Shown here in pieces: positions 1 through 11,686 of a DNA stretch of 64,000 nucleotides (within the stretch, counting starts at the first letter, position 1; every line of letters begins with the position of its first letter). The stretch lies in contig MQVO02000015.1 in the NCBI GenBank assembly GCA_001986395.2, forward strand, positions 496,001 to 560,000, in the 5' to 3' direction. The notes below the pieces were generated by a model, which worked only from the letters and a program-made list of their open reading frames with translations, ran no database searches and had not been told where the DNA came from. This stretch comes from Irpex lacteus (taxonomy: Eukaryota; Basidiomycota; Agaricomycetes; Polyporales; Irpicaceae). The position numbers and the translations under genes were made by a program.

Positions 1-2606
1 CGGCGGTAGGACATGCGCAGACTCAATTGAAGCTTGGTATGTGCCTTGTTCGTCTAGGAAGACTGGATTCTAACCTGTCTTTTAAGATGAGGTCTCTGCG
101 GCAATGCACTCTCTGGAGACACTGCTACAAGCGCCAAATACTCCGCCTTCGATAGAAGCCACAGCCATGCTTGCCTCGATCCGAGCTGTCCCTCGACCGG
201 GCATGTCCAGTGCCGAGATAGCACAAGCCAAGGTCAACGCTCGCGAATTGTATGACAAGGTTTCCAAGGCCCTGCATCTTCCTGAAGCAACAAACGTACA
301 CGTAAACGGGCACGCCAACACACTCACACGCTCACAGCGAAGAATCGCAGAAGATGTCGAATTGCATATCGAGATTGCCAAACTGTGGTTCCAAGACGAT
401 GCGGATCGCGCAGAACGTGGGCTACAAGAGGCGCTTCGTCTCAGCGAGCGCGATGGGTCAGGCAAGTCGCGACCGCGGTTGATCAATAACCTAGGAGCTT
501 TGCACCATATTGCTGGACGATACGACTCTGCGAGGCTGTTGTACGAGCGGTCGTTGATGGATGCAACGTCGAGTGGGTCTGCATCGGACGAAAGCGCGTC
601 GACATCGATTTTGTACAACCTTGCGAGGCTATATGAGGATCAGGGTGATGACGCTGGTGCGAAGGCTGCGTATGAGAAGCTGTTATCGAGACATCCAGAG
701 TACACCGATGGTGAGTGTGTCATTTTGCGGAATATCCATCGAACCAACGTCAATGCGCTTTCCAACAGCCAAGATCCGCCTTGCAAAGATGCTTGCGAGC
801 CTCAACCAATCAAACGACGCTCATGAGCTACTGAAGCAAGCCCTCGTCTCCGAGAACCTCAACCTCAACCTTCGTGCATTCTACACCCACTTCCTCATGC
901 AGTCCAACCTCCCGAAACCCGCCAAGGAGTTCGTCTTCACTACGCTCAAGGACGTTGACAGACACGACATCTACTCTCTATGCGCAGCTGGTTGGATCCA
1001 GTACCACCAGGCCCGAGAGAGCCGTGACGCCTCGCCGAAAGGTGTTGAGGACCGCCGTAGCGGTTTCCGGAGGTCAGCAGAGTTCTACGAGAAGGCGTTG
1101 CATTTGGATCCCCAGTGTGCCTTTGCCGCTCAGGGTTTGGCCATCGCTACCGCTGAAGATGCTGTTGGGACTTTGGGAGGCAGCTTGGGCCCTATTGCGC
1201 CAGATGAGAACGCTAAGCGTGTGAAGAATGCTCGGGATGCGTTGGACGTGTTCGCGAAGGTGCGCGAGTCGATTGATGATGGTAGCGTCTATGCGAACAT
1301 GGGACACTGCTACTATGCTTGCGACGAGTATGATCGGGCTATCGAGAGTGTGAGTCGAGCCTGTTGTGACGGTATGTGCAGAGTCACTGATCATCTGCCT
1401 AGTACGAGACCGCCTCTCGGAAATTCTACAACCACCATAACGTCCCGGTACTGCTATGTCTGTGTCGTTCGTGGTATGCCAAAGCGATCAAGGACCAATC
1501 TTTCAAGGCTATGAATTCAGCTTTGCGTCATGCGCAATCAGTACGTACCGTGCCTCCTATGACTGAGGCTTTTAACCTAATTTAATGTCCAGGCACTCCA
1601 TCTACACCCGCAGGACAAGGCCATTCTGTACAATATTGCCATGATAGAACAGAAGGCGGCCGAGATGCTCCTTCCTATGAAGCCAGCCAAGCGATCTCTC
1701 AAAGAGATGCAGCTCGCCGTTCAGCAGGCCGCGCATGCTCAGAAGTAAGCAATAACTCACTTTACATACCGTGCATGTATGTTTACTCGTGGTCTTCTAG
1801 GCTCTTCCAATCGCTAGCTGCAGACACCTCCCCCGCTGTGCCTTATAGTCGAGAGCTTGCCGACCAGCGTCGCAAGTACGGGGAAAGCTTACTTCGTCGC
1901 TGTGACGAACAAATCACATTGCAGAAGCAGCACGAAAGTGAGTCACAGGCGAAGATGGAGGAAGCTCGAAGGAAGCGTCAAGAGGAAAGAGATAAGCTAG
2001 AGGCGATTGAGGTACGCTGATAGATTATCGCTCTCATGGTGGTCATGCTAAAACCACACATAGCGCGAGCGCTTGGAAGTGCTTCGCAAGGAGGCCGAGG
2101 AGCTGGCTGAGAAGCGCAAGCTCGCGAGAGAGCAAGCGTACGAGTGGACCAAGTCGAGTCGGCTTGACGTGGGAGACAGCGATGACGAGAAGGAGCAGCG
2201 GAAAGCGAGGAAGGCGGCTCGTCCTCGTCCAAAGCCTGACCTGACGGGAAGTGGCGACGAGCAGGAGCAGAAGAGGAAGAAGCGTGGTAAGCTGAGGAAG
2301 AATGAGAACGTGCCTGAGGACGAGGGGGCGTTGTTTAGTGGGGAGGAAGATGCGGATGGAAAGCCTGCTGCTAAGAAGGTGAGGAGGTTCCTTTTTATAA
2401 AGTCAACAACTTCTGATCGTGAGCGTTGCTTAGCGAACGAAGAAGAGGGTTGTTCGGGATGATGACGAGGAGGAAGAGACCAGCGCTCCGAGGAAAAAGC
2501 AGATGTGAGTGGCTTGTCTTTGACAGCTGTACTTCGTGACTAATCGTTTTCACTTGTTAGTAAAAGCAAGGAGTTCATCTCGGACTCTGACGAAGAGATG
2601 TCATGA
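1..2606 (+). CDS. CTR9: RNA polymerase II-associated Paf1 complex subunit Ctr9 (5' partial)
   Basis: TPR-rich subunit of the nuclear Paf1 elongation complex, which couples Pol II transcription to histone modification. Only the C-terminal part is present: the window opens inside an exon (frame from base 3, exon to 36), spliced to an exon at 87-710 and the next at 769. TPR-like helices are clear (NNLGALHHIAGRYDSARLLY, YNLARLYEDQGDDAGAKAAY, VYANMGHCYYACDEYDRAIE). They are followed by a Lys/Arg/Glu-rich coiled coil (about 1900-2200) and an acidic/basic low-complexity tail ending SKEFISDSDEEMS, as in fungal Ctr9. About seven short introns are visible. The TPR order, charged coiled coil and tail together make this assignment strong; the N-terminal TPRs lie outside the window. 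Confidence 0.88.
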
Positions 2607-2869
2607 GCTTCAACCATTCGTTATCCAGCCTGTTCCTTTCCTGTATCGTTTGTTCTCGCGGCTGCTTACTTGTACTGATGCTACTAGTTGTTCTTGTGAT
2701 AATACAGCGGATGATGGTCTCATAGCTCCAACAGACAGTGGGTCGTCATTTCACTGCATCATGTCTTTCTCGCCCGTGACGAAGTCGCGGGTAGTGGCGT
2801 GAAGAAATGAAAGTATCTCTACTCCTCGTTCCCCTCGGGAAACGGATCCAAGATCCGAAGGTGTACTAT

Positions 2870-5800
2870 TTATTCCTCACGAACCCGGCCTTCCCCTTCC
2901 CCTTCTCCTTCGCTGCCTTCGTTCGTGGTCGGCTTAGGACTGGGCTTGTGCTTATGCCATTTTCCGTCGCCTGATTTCATGCTGCGCGCAACTGCCAGCG
3001 GCGTGTCCTCCAAGTTCTTGTTGAGGATATACTCATCCACGCTCTCGTCGACTCGGTCGAGGTCTTCGAAGAGCTTACGCACTCGAGGGGCGTGCACGAC
3101 CAGGAGATACGCAACAAAGGTTGTCACATTGAGCGCATCCAGTGGTCGGCGCAAGTCGACCTGTACCGCCTGCTGATCCGCGATGAAGATTGCCTCGTTA
3201 CACCGTTAGCGAGCAACACCGACATCCTGAAGAAATACCTTACCGCCGTGTGCTCATCCTTCGCGGCATTATGTTCCGACTCAGGTATCTCCACATGGAT
3301 GAGCTCGTTCCAAGCACAGGAGATCACACCACAAGGACCGCTGGTTACGAGGCCGAAGATAGGGAATCGCGCGTTGAACAAACGGATGAAGGTACAGATG
3401 GCGATGAGGTAGAGGCGCTCCTGGTCCGTAGTTGCGTTTGTAGAGATTCCTGGTCTTGATCCTTGCTCCCTTCTTCTTCGAGCTCGAATTGTGGGAATTC
3501 GAGGACGTCCAGGGTGCATTGCGATTCGAGGAGTCAGAATGCGAAGCCAGTGCCGCGGGAGGACCAGAGATGAAAGGTTTGGCGTGCAGGCGTTCACAGG
3601 ACGCGCCAGAGCAGTACAGCTCTGTACAGATGCTGGACGATATTGCCATAGGCTGTGTTGCGGCGGTAGCGCGTACATCGTAGTGCTCGCGTTGCTGTGA
3701 TGCCTGACCGGACTCGGCCCAATACGCATCGCGATCCTCCTGCGAGATCTGCTCCCGGTCCCTGCCCCAGTCGAAAGTGTTCGCCGCGTATTTTGAAGAG
3801 TCTTCTCCATCGACTAGGTCGACGATGGTCTGCTCAGACTCTGAGACTATCTGAGGAGCCCAGATAGCAACGTTCTCGGCCGCGGTCTTGGTCTTGTAAG
3901 CGTCCTCGATCGTCAGTTACAGGATGCCATCGGCTTTGCCAGCGAGCGGTTCCACTGAAGGGTCAGTCCCGTCCGTGAGACCAGCTTCCCAATAATAGCG
4001 CAGTTTCCTGGCTTCGACCTGATAGATTCCCGTCGAGCCAGGATGGACGACACTGAACATGCGTCCGATCTGGCTGTCGAGCGGATTCGCGACTGCATGC
4101 GTTTGGTCTATATCGTATTCGCCATAACGCAGGTGAGCTTCACGTCTGTTGAGACTGTGAGTAAGAATCTTGGCAGTGAAAAGAAGCAACGCACTCGTAT
4201 CCGACGTTGCATATTCCGCTGTTGATCACAATGAGATGAAAAAGCTGATCCCACTGATGACGGTAGGTTGCCTCGTTGCGCACTTGGCGAGCGTAAAGGT
4301 CTTCTCCCTCGATCACTATTTCCTGCCTGGCGTCGGCCTCGCGCGACATGATGGCAACCTGAAGGACACTGCACAAAGACCGCTCGACAACCTTCTGCAC
4401 GTCTTCGGTCATGTAGCTAAGGACATGATGGACTTGGGAGAGATAAGCATCGTGCAATTGGCCTGCGACCCTCTCTTGTGCGGTGCATATGTTTCGAAAG
4501 ACTGTCTGTGATGACCTGTCAGGGACCCCCTAATGCTATCTATCAACTCGCGACGGACCGTAGTTGGATCACCGTAAAACCATACGAAGGTAGTCGCATG
4601 CTTAAACACTCTTGGCACCTTTGCGAGCAGAGCAGAAGATGACGCCGCGAGTAACGAAATAGCGTTGGGTATGTGGAATCTTTGCCATCGTCGTCCGCTG
4701 GACGTATCTAAAAAAATCAAATTTGAGCAATAAGCAAACAATGAACGAACACTCACTCAGATGAGCTCATGAAGCTGTAAGGTGAGAAGACGAATATTGT
4801 CAGGGAGATGAGCACATACGATGCAGAAGCATTCACCTTTTTGCGTCATTGTTATCTTGTACAGAGCTGCACTTTTCCGAGTTCGCATGGGTTATGACAG
4901 GTTGAGATAACTGTGTGCCCCGACCACTCGAAGGCGGATATCTAAGCAATGAATGTCAGAGTAAAAGAGTGGTGCATAGATGATATGTGCAGGAATCATC
5001 CTCATCGTCCTCCTCCGAGGCAGAGAGGTAAATAGGAGTGAGATGGAATATCGCACCGTTCAATGGTCTCCTTAAATACTCGGGCGGCCCACATAGAGAT
5101 ACAATCATTGCGAGAGTAATCGGCATGTTGGAGCATTGTCTCGACCTCGAGGTCAGCTCGCCAACGCCACTGATGAGCTTCTGTGTCCTGATTTCCATCT
5201 TCTTCCCATGAATGTGCTGCTCGATGCAGGAATAACACTAAGCCGAGCACCTTGAGCGGATTCCTGAGGTCCACTTCAGACACAGGGTCCTCGGTGTCAT
5301 GGGGGACAAAGTGCGCTAACGGCTGGCAGGCGTGACAATCTGGCTATAGACGTTGGTCGGAAAACTGGGACGCAACTCACAAGATCATTGCCTTCCTGCA
5401 CCGCTTCCTCGAGGCAGGCTACACGAATATGGACTGTCGGACTGGTCTTCTCGTATGATATGCCAACGAGTGGACCCTTGACACCCAGAGCATGCCGATG
5501 GAACAGGGCGCTTGTAAGAACGGAAGGCAACTCATCTGCATGCGCGACGCAGGCCAGGGCAGGGGGCTGAGGTTTCAGATTCCCCGTGTACAGAAGTTGT
5601 TGTGTGGTTCCGATGACTGTGCGCTTGAAAATTGGCCATCATGGCTTGCATTGTCCACAGGGGAGTCGGCCTCATCGATATCGCCCGTGTCATCGGTCTC
5701 GTCTGAGTAGTCTTCCTGCACACCACCAGTCAGCCTCTTGCCACGCGGGTGTTGAGACAAGGCACCTACGCCGGAAACCTCCTCATTGTCGCTGTCATCC

Positions 5801-6478
5801 TCGTCATCCTCGACAGAGCCAGATGGGAGGTTTGTAGCCAATGCATGTGCAGATTTGTCTGCCATAGGACGAACAATGATCTCTGCTTTCCTGTACAAGC
5901 CAGGCACAGGGCGCTTCGGTACAGTCTGTGGAGGCCTTGCGACCGCGTATGTGGCGGCAGTGCTGGAAGATCATTATCAGTGGACAGAAATGGACAACTT
6001 CAATAGTTTCTTACCAGAGCTCATGATTAGGGAAGACATGGTGCAGAATTATGAACAGCATGTTAAGAACCTCCGGTGAGACGATTCTAGGATGCTCCGC
6101 GTCGCCGCTGCTGCTGTCCAACAACGCAGCCTGATGAAGGACAGCAAACCGGATGCTAGTGATAAGGTCTTGTTCGCCCTTGCTGAAGGACTCATCCGGC
6201 GCGAAGCATTCATCGACGCCACGAATGCGCTCTTCGTAGATTTTGCGTATGCCGGGGCAAAACGATGAGGGTACCTGAGAACATCTGAGCCTTAAGCCTG
6301 TGAGCACCACGGAAACCTTTACCTGATTTCTCAAAGACACAGGGACAGGGGGCTGCAGCATACTACTGAGCAGTCGCGCAGCAGACTCAAGTTGAACAGA
6401 GCCTGAGCCTGAGGGCGGACTCGGAGGCGCTGCATCCTCCCCATCTACTGTTCGCATGGTTGACATTATTGGAAACAT
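2870..6478 (-). CDS. Large hypothetical protein, multi-exon, with apparent frame breaks
   Basis: I do not recognise this protein. The minus strand carries a chain of open exons joined by good splice sites. Examples are a 48-nt intron inside the first exon (after SVSLRNQ... resuming VPSSFCPGIRK), one after VFPNHEL, one joining GICNVGY to DLNRREAHLRYGEYDIDQ, and one joining KDEHTA to AIFIADQQAVQVDL. The N-terminal part is Pro/Ser-rich, followed by an acidic stretch (VEDDEDDSDNEEVSG), helical segments (VLSYMTEDVQKVVERS), a hydrophobic segment (NVTTFVAYLLVVHAP) and a tail of Gly-Glu repeats. Between about 3430 and 3540 coding sense moves through three frames with no usable GT-AG pair, so it may be a pseudogene or contain sequence errors. 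The start at 6478 (or 6466) is uncertain; there may be upstream exons to 6927. Confidence 0.5.
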
Positions 6479-6564
6479 ATGGCCCTTGGCTGTAAATCAT
6501 TAAATATGGATCCGGTACGTACCGGGTATGCTCGCGAAGCGACATTCTCAGTCAGTCGGGCGTG

Positions 6565-6927
6565 TCAATAAAGCAGCGCGAACGTTACATAATCAACAAC
6601 AATTACGGGCGAGTATCTACGGCCTAGTGCAGCATTCTCCCGACATGTTGCAGATGTCAGAAATCGAATTTGAAGCATTTCACCAAGTGTTGGAAGATAA
6701 GAGAATAGTAGACAGGCTTGCCCCGGAGGGCAGGCTGCCACGGCGTTTCCCTCATGATCACTGCTCAAACTTGAACGTTCAAGACTCCGTGCATTACAGC
6801 AAGAGTAAGGGTCAGTACTGAAGGAAGCTAGCTGGGTTGTAGGGAAAGGGAGCACTAACCCCGCTAAGTTTCTACGGAGACTGTTGTTTGCCTGATCAAT
6901 TGAAAACATACCAAGGTACTGACACAT
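6565..6927 (-). other. Possible spliced exons upstream of the hypothetical gene
   Basis: The minus strand is open here over 120 codons and contains two intron-like segments that keep the frame. One runs from GTTAGTGCTCC to TTCCTTCAG. The other runs from GTGAAATGC to GCTGCACTAG and has a TTCTGAC branch site. Spliced, it would read ANNSLRRNLAG / TDPYSCCNARSLERSS... / GRRYSPVIVVDYVTFALLY. It could be a short gene or part of the 5' end of the neighbouring unknown gene. No domain is recognised. Confidence 0.2.
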
Positions 6928-7696
6928 GCTGTCAGCGGTGGATACTGAGAACGGCAGGCATGATGAGGGGAAGAGGATATTTATTCGAAAGCATGATAAG
7001 TATACGTACTTGCCAGCAATGTGTGATTATAGACGTGAGTGTATGCTTAGTACTTACTGAGTAAGTACTGAGAGGGCCGCCGCCGGCGGGAGGGACCATG
7101 ACGCGTGATGGCGCGACACTGTATGTCACAGGATGACACGGCGTTACGCGAGGTCACGAAAAGGCAAAAAGGCAGATTAAAACAAGGATAGAACACAAAG
7201 AAAAATACAAAAAAATAGTATACGAAAGGTAACACATATAGTAGCGTTTTAAGATTCAAATACTACAGAAAGGCGCGAGTTTGGGCAGCTTTTTGACGCG
7301 GTAAAGAAGAAACGACGATTTTGCGAACGGGGTGTTTGGTCTTATTTGTTCTTCCCGAACGACAGGCGGACGGGCCCTATCTCGTGTTAATCAAGTATGC
7401 TCGCTTCGCTCGCAATTAGGCCTCAGTTTACGACTGGGCCTCGCACAAATTCGAGGAGAGTCAACGAAGAGCGAGCCAGTGGTAGAAGATTTGAAGGTAA
7501 ATCGGAGGTAAATTTATAAAGCTACTTAAATAATCGAATGCAGTCGGAGTACGCCATCGTCACGCCGTCCTTGGGCTCAGGTCACACAGTCCTAGTCATT
7601 GATGCATATGGTCATCTGTTACTACTCCTGTCACGCACGCGGCATACTTAGTACCGGCTTCTGAGCTCTCTCTATTTAAAGTTACTCATAACCGCC
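6928..7696. other. Intergenic, AT-rich, no gene seen
   Basis: Only short shadow frames are found. The stretch around 7140-7260 is A-rich (poly-A/AT tracts) and would suit a divergent promoter region for the genes on either side. No repeat or RNA gene is recognised. Confidence 0.5.
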
Positions 7697-9013
7697 ATGC
7701 CGAAGGACACTGGCAAGGAGAATAGCAGAACGCGCTATCAGGTTCAAGCCCAAGCCGAGGTGCAGAAGCTTGCGACTCATTTGATGGTCGACAACAGAGG
7801 TGAGGAGGCTCGAGAAATCGTGAGTAACTCTACAATAAGATACATGCAGAATTGCAGGCATGGCGTACTGAGCGAAACTTTGCCAGGAAATCACATTCTC
7901 TACCGCCGACCAAAAGGATGTCAGCAAAAGAGCGGAGATGATCGACAAGGTCCTAAAACAGTAACTACGCGATTTTTTTATTCGAAAACCACGGTGAAAG
8001 CTCATGTATGCACTTTGACTTCATTCAGGACGCCGAACTTGACAAAGCTTACGCTCGACTTTGTATGCATAACACGTTGAGGCATTGTAGCAACACTAAC
8101 GCAGCATACAGTCAGGCTGGTTATACAAGCCCAGCGACTGTATAGGCGAAGCCCTCCTCGAGACCATGTGCAAGCTCACCAAGCTGGAACACTTTGAGAA
8201 CCACCAGACCGCTGGTACGCGCATCGACTTTGGGCTATACGAGCTGAGAAAGCTGGTCTCGTCATGGCCCAACCTCCGTACCGTGAGTTGTATCTTTTAT
8301 GGTCGTCCAGCAATGAGCATATACTGACATCGAATGAGTAGCTTTATCTCGCAGGCGATACTCAAGGTTCTCAGAAAGCCGAGGACATCCCATCCGCCAC
8401 ATGCGCACTGGAATCTGTCACCTTGGAGCGCTTCTTCTCCAGATACGAGAGCCTCGCTCCGATCTTCGCAGGGTCAGCGAACAGTATGAAGTCTCTGGAG
8501 ATATGGGCTATGGGCGCCGGTGAAGTGAGTGAAGACAGCTACACCTATTTTGATAGCCTTAACTGACGTGAAAACGATCTCGCGTCGCAGCTCGACACCA
8601 TCCTTCGTCCAGTCATCCCGTCCATCGAGGACATCACGTTTGGCGGCGGGCACTACCCCACTTCCTCCTTCCTAAAGGACGAGCTCTCCAAAGCGCCCAA
8701 CCTGCACACTCTACGATTCTGCGGCGCATTCACAGACAACAGGGTCAGATTGACGTTCTCCGAGGTCTTGAAAGACGACGACGCCTACCCGGCTTTGAGG
8801 TATCTGGAGTATCCGGCGCAGGAGGGAACGTACAAGACTGGGAGAGGGAGGAACGTAAGGGTACATGAGTATGAGAACCCTGGGCAGGAGGAGTTGTTGG
8901 AGGTGTGTAGGAAGAGGGATATTAGGGCGAATGTCGGGAGAGAGTTGAAGTATAGTGTGGAGGGGGCGGGGAGGAGGGCGGGGTTTGCTGCGCTTGCGAG
9001 GAGAGGGTGGTGA
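7697..9013 (+). CDS. LRR-like protein of the agaricomycete F-box/LRR type
   Basis: Begins with a polar, helical N-terminus (MPKDTGKENSRTRYQVQAQ). Five or six exons follow: ITFSTADQKDVSKRAEM, DAELDKAYARLC, then WLYKPSDCIGEALLETM... joined through the acceptor GTCAG near 8116. The later exons show degenerate leucine-rich repeats (LETMCKLTKLEHF, ELRKLVSSWPNLRT, SMKSLEIWAMGAGE, APNLHTLRFCGAF, YPALRYLEYP), the pattern of the lineage-expanded F-box-associated LRR proteins of agaricomycetes. A canonical F-box at the N-terminus is not evident, so a role in SCF ubiquitin ligases is only inferred. It is convergent with the HIT zinc-finger gene. The start and the first three exon limits are approximate. 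Confidence 0.6.
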
Positions 9014-9206
9014 TTAATGGTGATTAATGATTGCTCACCTTTAATTTAACTACCGTACTAAGCATCGTTAGTTGTAGTAAAGACCTTCTATAGTGCTTAG
9101 TATATATGCATATACTAGTAGTTGCACCGTAAAATTCAGAGTAGTTATAATACTCCATAAAGTATCATCACATTCAATTACTTGTTTTTACTCCCAACCG
9201 CACCCC

Positions 9207-10234
9207 TCAATCCCCCCAATTAAGCCCCAGCACATCCTCCTTCCCGCCCCTCACAGCAGCCTCCACAGCCTCCGCCAACTCCCTCATAGCCCCCACCTCC
9301 TCCTCCTCCTCATACACCCGCACTCTCCTGCCAGTCCCAGGCGTCCCGTCCAAATCCAAATCCGCAGGCGACACGCCAAGAGCACGCTGAAGAGCCTCCT
9401 CCCGGTCCGCCCCTCGCAATCTGTCAATAGACCGAAGCAGTTCGGGCAGTTTGGGGTTCGAGGCGAGGGCTTTGCGGACGGCGGGGGAGGTTGCTGTGTG
9501 GATGTGGGTTAGTGAATTGGCCAAGACCGCAGGGATGACAGAAGCCGGGGATCATGAGGACGAGAAGGGGGAAGGGAGATGGTGGGTACGCACCTATAGA
9601 CTCGTACTGGTGCAGCTGGAGCTGTTTGGGGTCGTCACGCTTCAACGGATCCGGATACGCAGACTCTTCGGGTATGTAGGGCCATTTGAGGGAAGTCAGA
9701 GGCCGGAGCGGTGGTTCCGCCTCTACTATCTCTGTCTCTGCCTCTGCCTCCTTTCTTGGCTTTGCGCCCTCTGAAAAATTTGAGTGTTAGAGAGTGGTTG
9801 GTGGGTGGATTGGGGTGTGAGTGTGCGCCGTGTTGTACTTAAGGAGTGTGGATGTGTGAAGTGCTTACCTGGGTCCTGTCGAGAGCTATCGGTGGGCTCC
9901 GAGACGTCCAGACGAGAGATTGGGACTGCAGAGCCACTTGCACGAGATGCAGAGCACGATGTTTCTATACCGACACAACACAACGCATTCAGCATCTGCA
10001 GAACCACTGTCACATCCGGACCGCATACCTTTATGGCTCTTAAAACAAGGCACCGAACAACTACCAACCGTGACAGAAAGTTTTCCATGTCACACCGAAT
10101 TCGAATTCAGTCAGCTGCATGCTCCACAAAGGAAGAAACAAGAGATTACTATACTATACGATCATGCACGTTGCGCACGTATACTTCGATTCGTTCGTGT
10201 TGCAGATCTGGCACTTAGCTCTTTTGGGCGGCAT
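9207..10234 (-). CDS. HIT-type zinc finger protein (ZNHIT3/Hit1-like)
   Basis: The first exon (10234-10160) encodes MPPKRAKCQICNTNESKYTC ending ATCMI. The next short exon supplies CSVPCFKSHK and a further exon ETSC, together giving the eight-ligand zf-HIT pattern (CxxC...CxxC...CxxxC...HxxxC). The C-terminal exon carries ALASNPKLPELLRSIDRL and REEALQRAL, which resembles the helical tail of ZNHIT3/Hit1 proteins. These assist box C/D snoRNP assembly together with Rsa1/NUFIP in the nucleus. The middle (PLRPLTSLKWPYIPEESAYP) is linker, and VYEEEEEVGAMREL is an acidic patch. The start is fixed by the finger sitting directly after Met-1. The family is clear; assignment to Hit1/ZNHIT3 rather than another HIT-finger protein is inferred from size and tail. 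Confidence 0.72.
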
Positions 10235-11686
10235 CTTTCGAGCGTGGTGGTGGGAGGGAAGGAAGTAAGATGTGCGCTTACTACTGCCTTATTGGGAGAA
10301 GTTGAGCGAGGGGTGGGCTTATTTTGGAAGGTGTTCAAGTTCGCTTCGGGCACGATTCGTCGATTGGGGCTCCTCGTCTAGTCACACATTTTTCAGCAAA
10401 TAGTTGGAGAAAGAGTAATTTCTGAACTTTCTTAGGATATATTTTTAACAACACACATGACTTTCCTAGAGGAGTGGCGAGCCCTCAGGCTCACCCGGGC
10501 CCGGCGCAAAACCTCTTCTCAACTCATCCACCTTAGGCCTCAAAGTGGGCAGAATCAACGAGACCTCGCAAGCCACGCCACATGTACGAGTGGAGAAACC
10601 CAAAGTCTTCTTCCGAGCCGCCGCAGCATTGTGCGAGATTAAAGACGGTTCCGTGAGAACTTAGATGGAGAGCGGCTGACTTTGATATTCGGCATGAGGG
10701 GTCGTGGGAGGAATCGGCCTGTTTGTCAAGTTGTCGTGCTTATGGGACTATTGGAGCGGATAGCAGATTGAGCGTAAGTGTGCGGTGCGCAGCGGCTTGG
10801 AAGTGGAAAGGTTGTTTTGTAAATACGTTGAAGGCGGTCCGGCAGAGTAGTTCGAAGACAGACGGATCAGTGTGTGAGTAAGATCACTATTTTCCACAAT
10901 ATATGGGAATTCTGTGGCAACACACGCTCTTTGCAATAGATATACTACCTTTCTCGAGCACTGCGCCCCTGCCGCCGCAGCACGAATCCAGGAAGCTGAG
11001 GGAGAAGGATGAAATGGTAAATAGTCTAAACCTACTGCCAGCCGCGGGCTGTCTGTGCTCCGTGCTCCGTGATGTCCGCGCGAAAATGAGCGGCTCGATG
11101 GCGACTACGTATATCAGAGTTATAGTCATAATCATAATGCGTGACTATTGGTATTGGTCACGGCGATGATAGGGAGCGAGTGGGGAGATCATCCGTAATG
11201 AGGATGATAATCGACGGTCAAGTGATCACAACTGTTTGTCGCCAGACAGACCTATCGATGTAGTTGGTAGTGCTGAGAATAGATGAACACTATTATTACC
11301 TTCCGCAGTGTTGTGTAAATATAGAAGAAGCTACCCTCGACCTCAATGTTCGCGCTCTTGGCAGTACTGTCAAGGACGTGTGGCCAGTGCGTATGACTCT
11401 GATCTGAGCAGTTTGAAGTCGACAGTAGAGATGTTCGCGCAGCCGGTTCGTCCCACGGGGCCATCAGACTTTGTGACGGCATCAAAGTTGCCGATCTGTG
11501 ACTTGTGTGACAAGGGCTCCTCCAAGGCCTTTGTGGGCGGCTGACTGACCCAAATAACTTGCCTCTGTGTCTGCAATCCCACCGTCGTTCTTTCCTTCGG
11601 CTTCCCCAGGACAGTCCTTTCCCCGCCCTCAACGACGCCCAGCGCGTCCCCGCCGTCTTTCCCTTTGTTCTCCCTCGCCATTACCC
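10235..11686. other. Intergenic region upstream of the aspartic protease
   Basis: About 1.45 kb between divergent genes. I see no exon chain with sensible splice sites; several frames up to 126 codons exist but have low-complexity or scrambled content. The last 130 bases before the protease ATG are pyrimidine-rich (many CCTT/TCCC runs near 11580-11680), a common feature of fungal core promoters. Confidence 0.5.
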
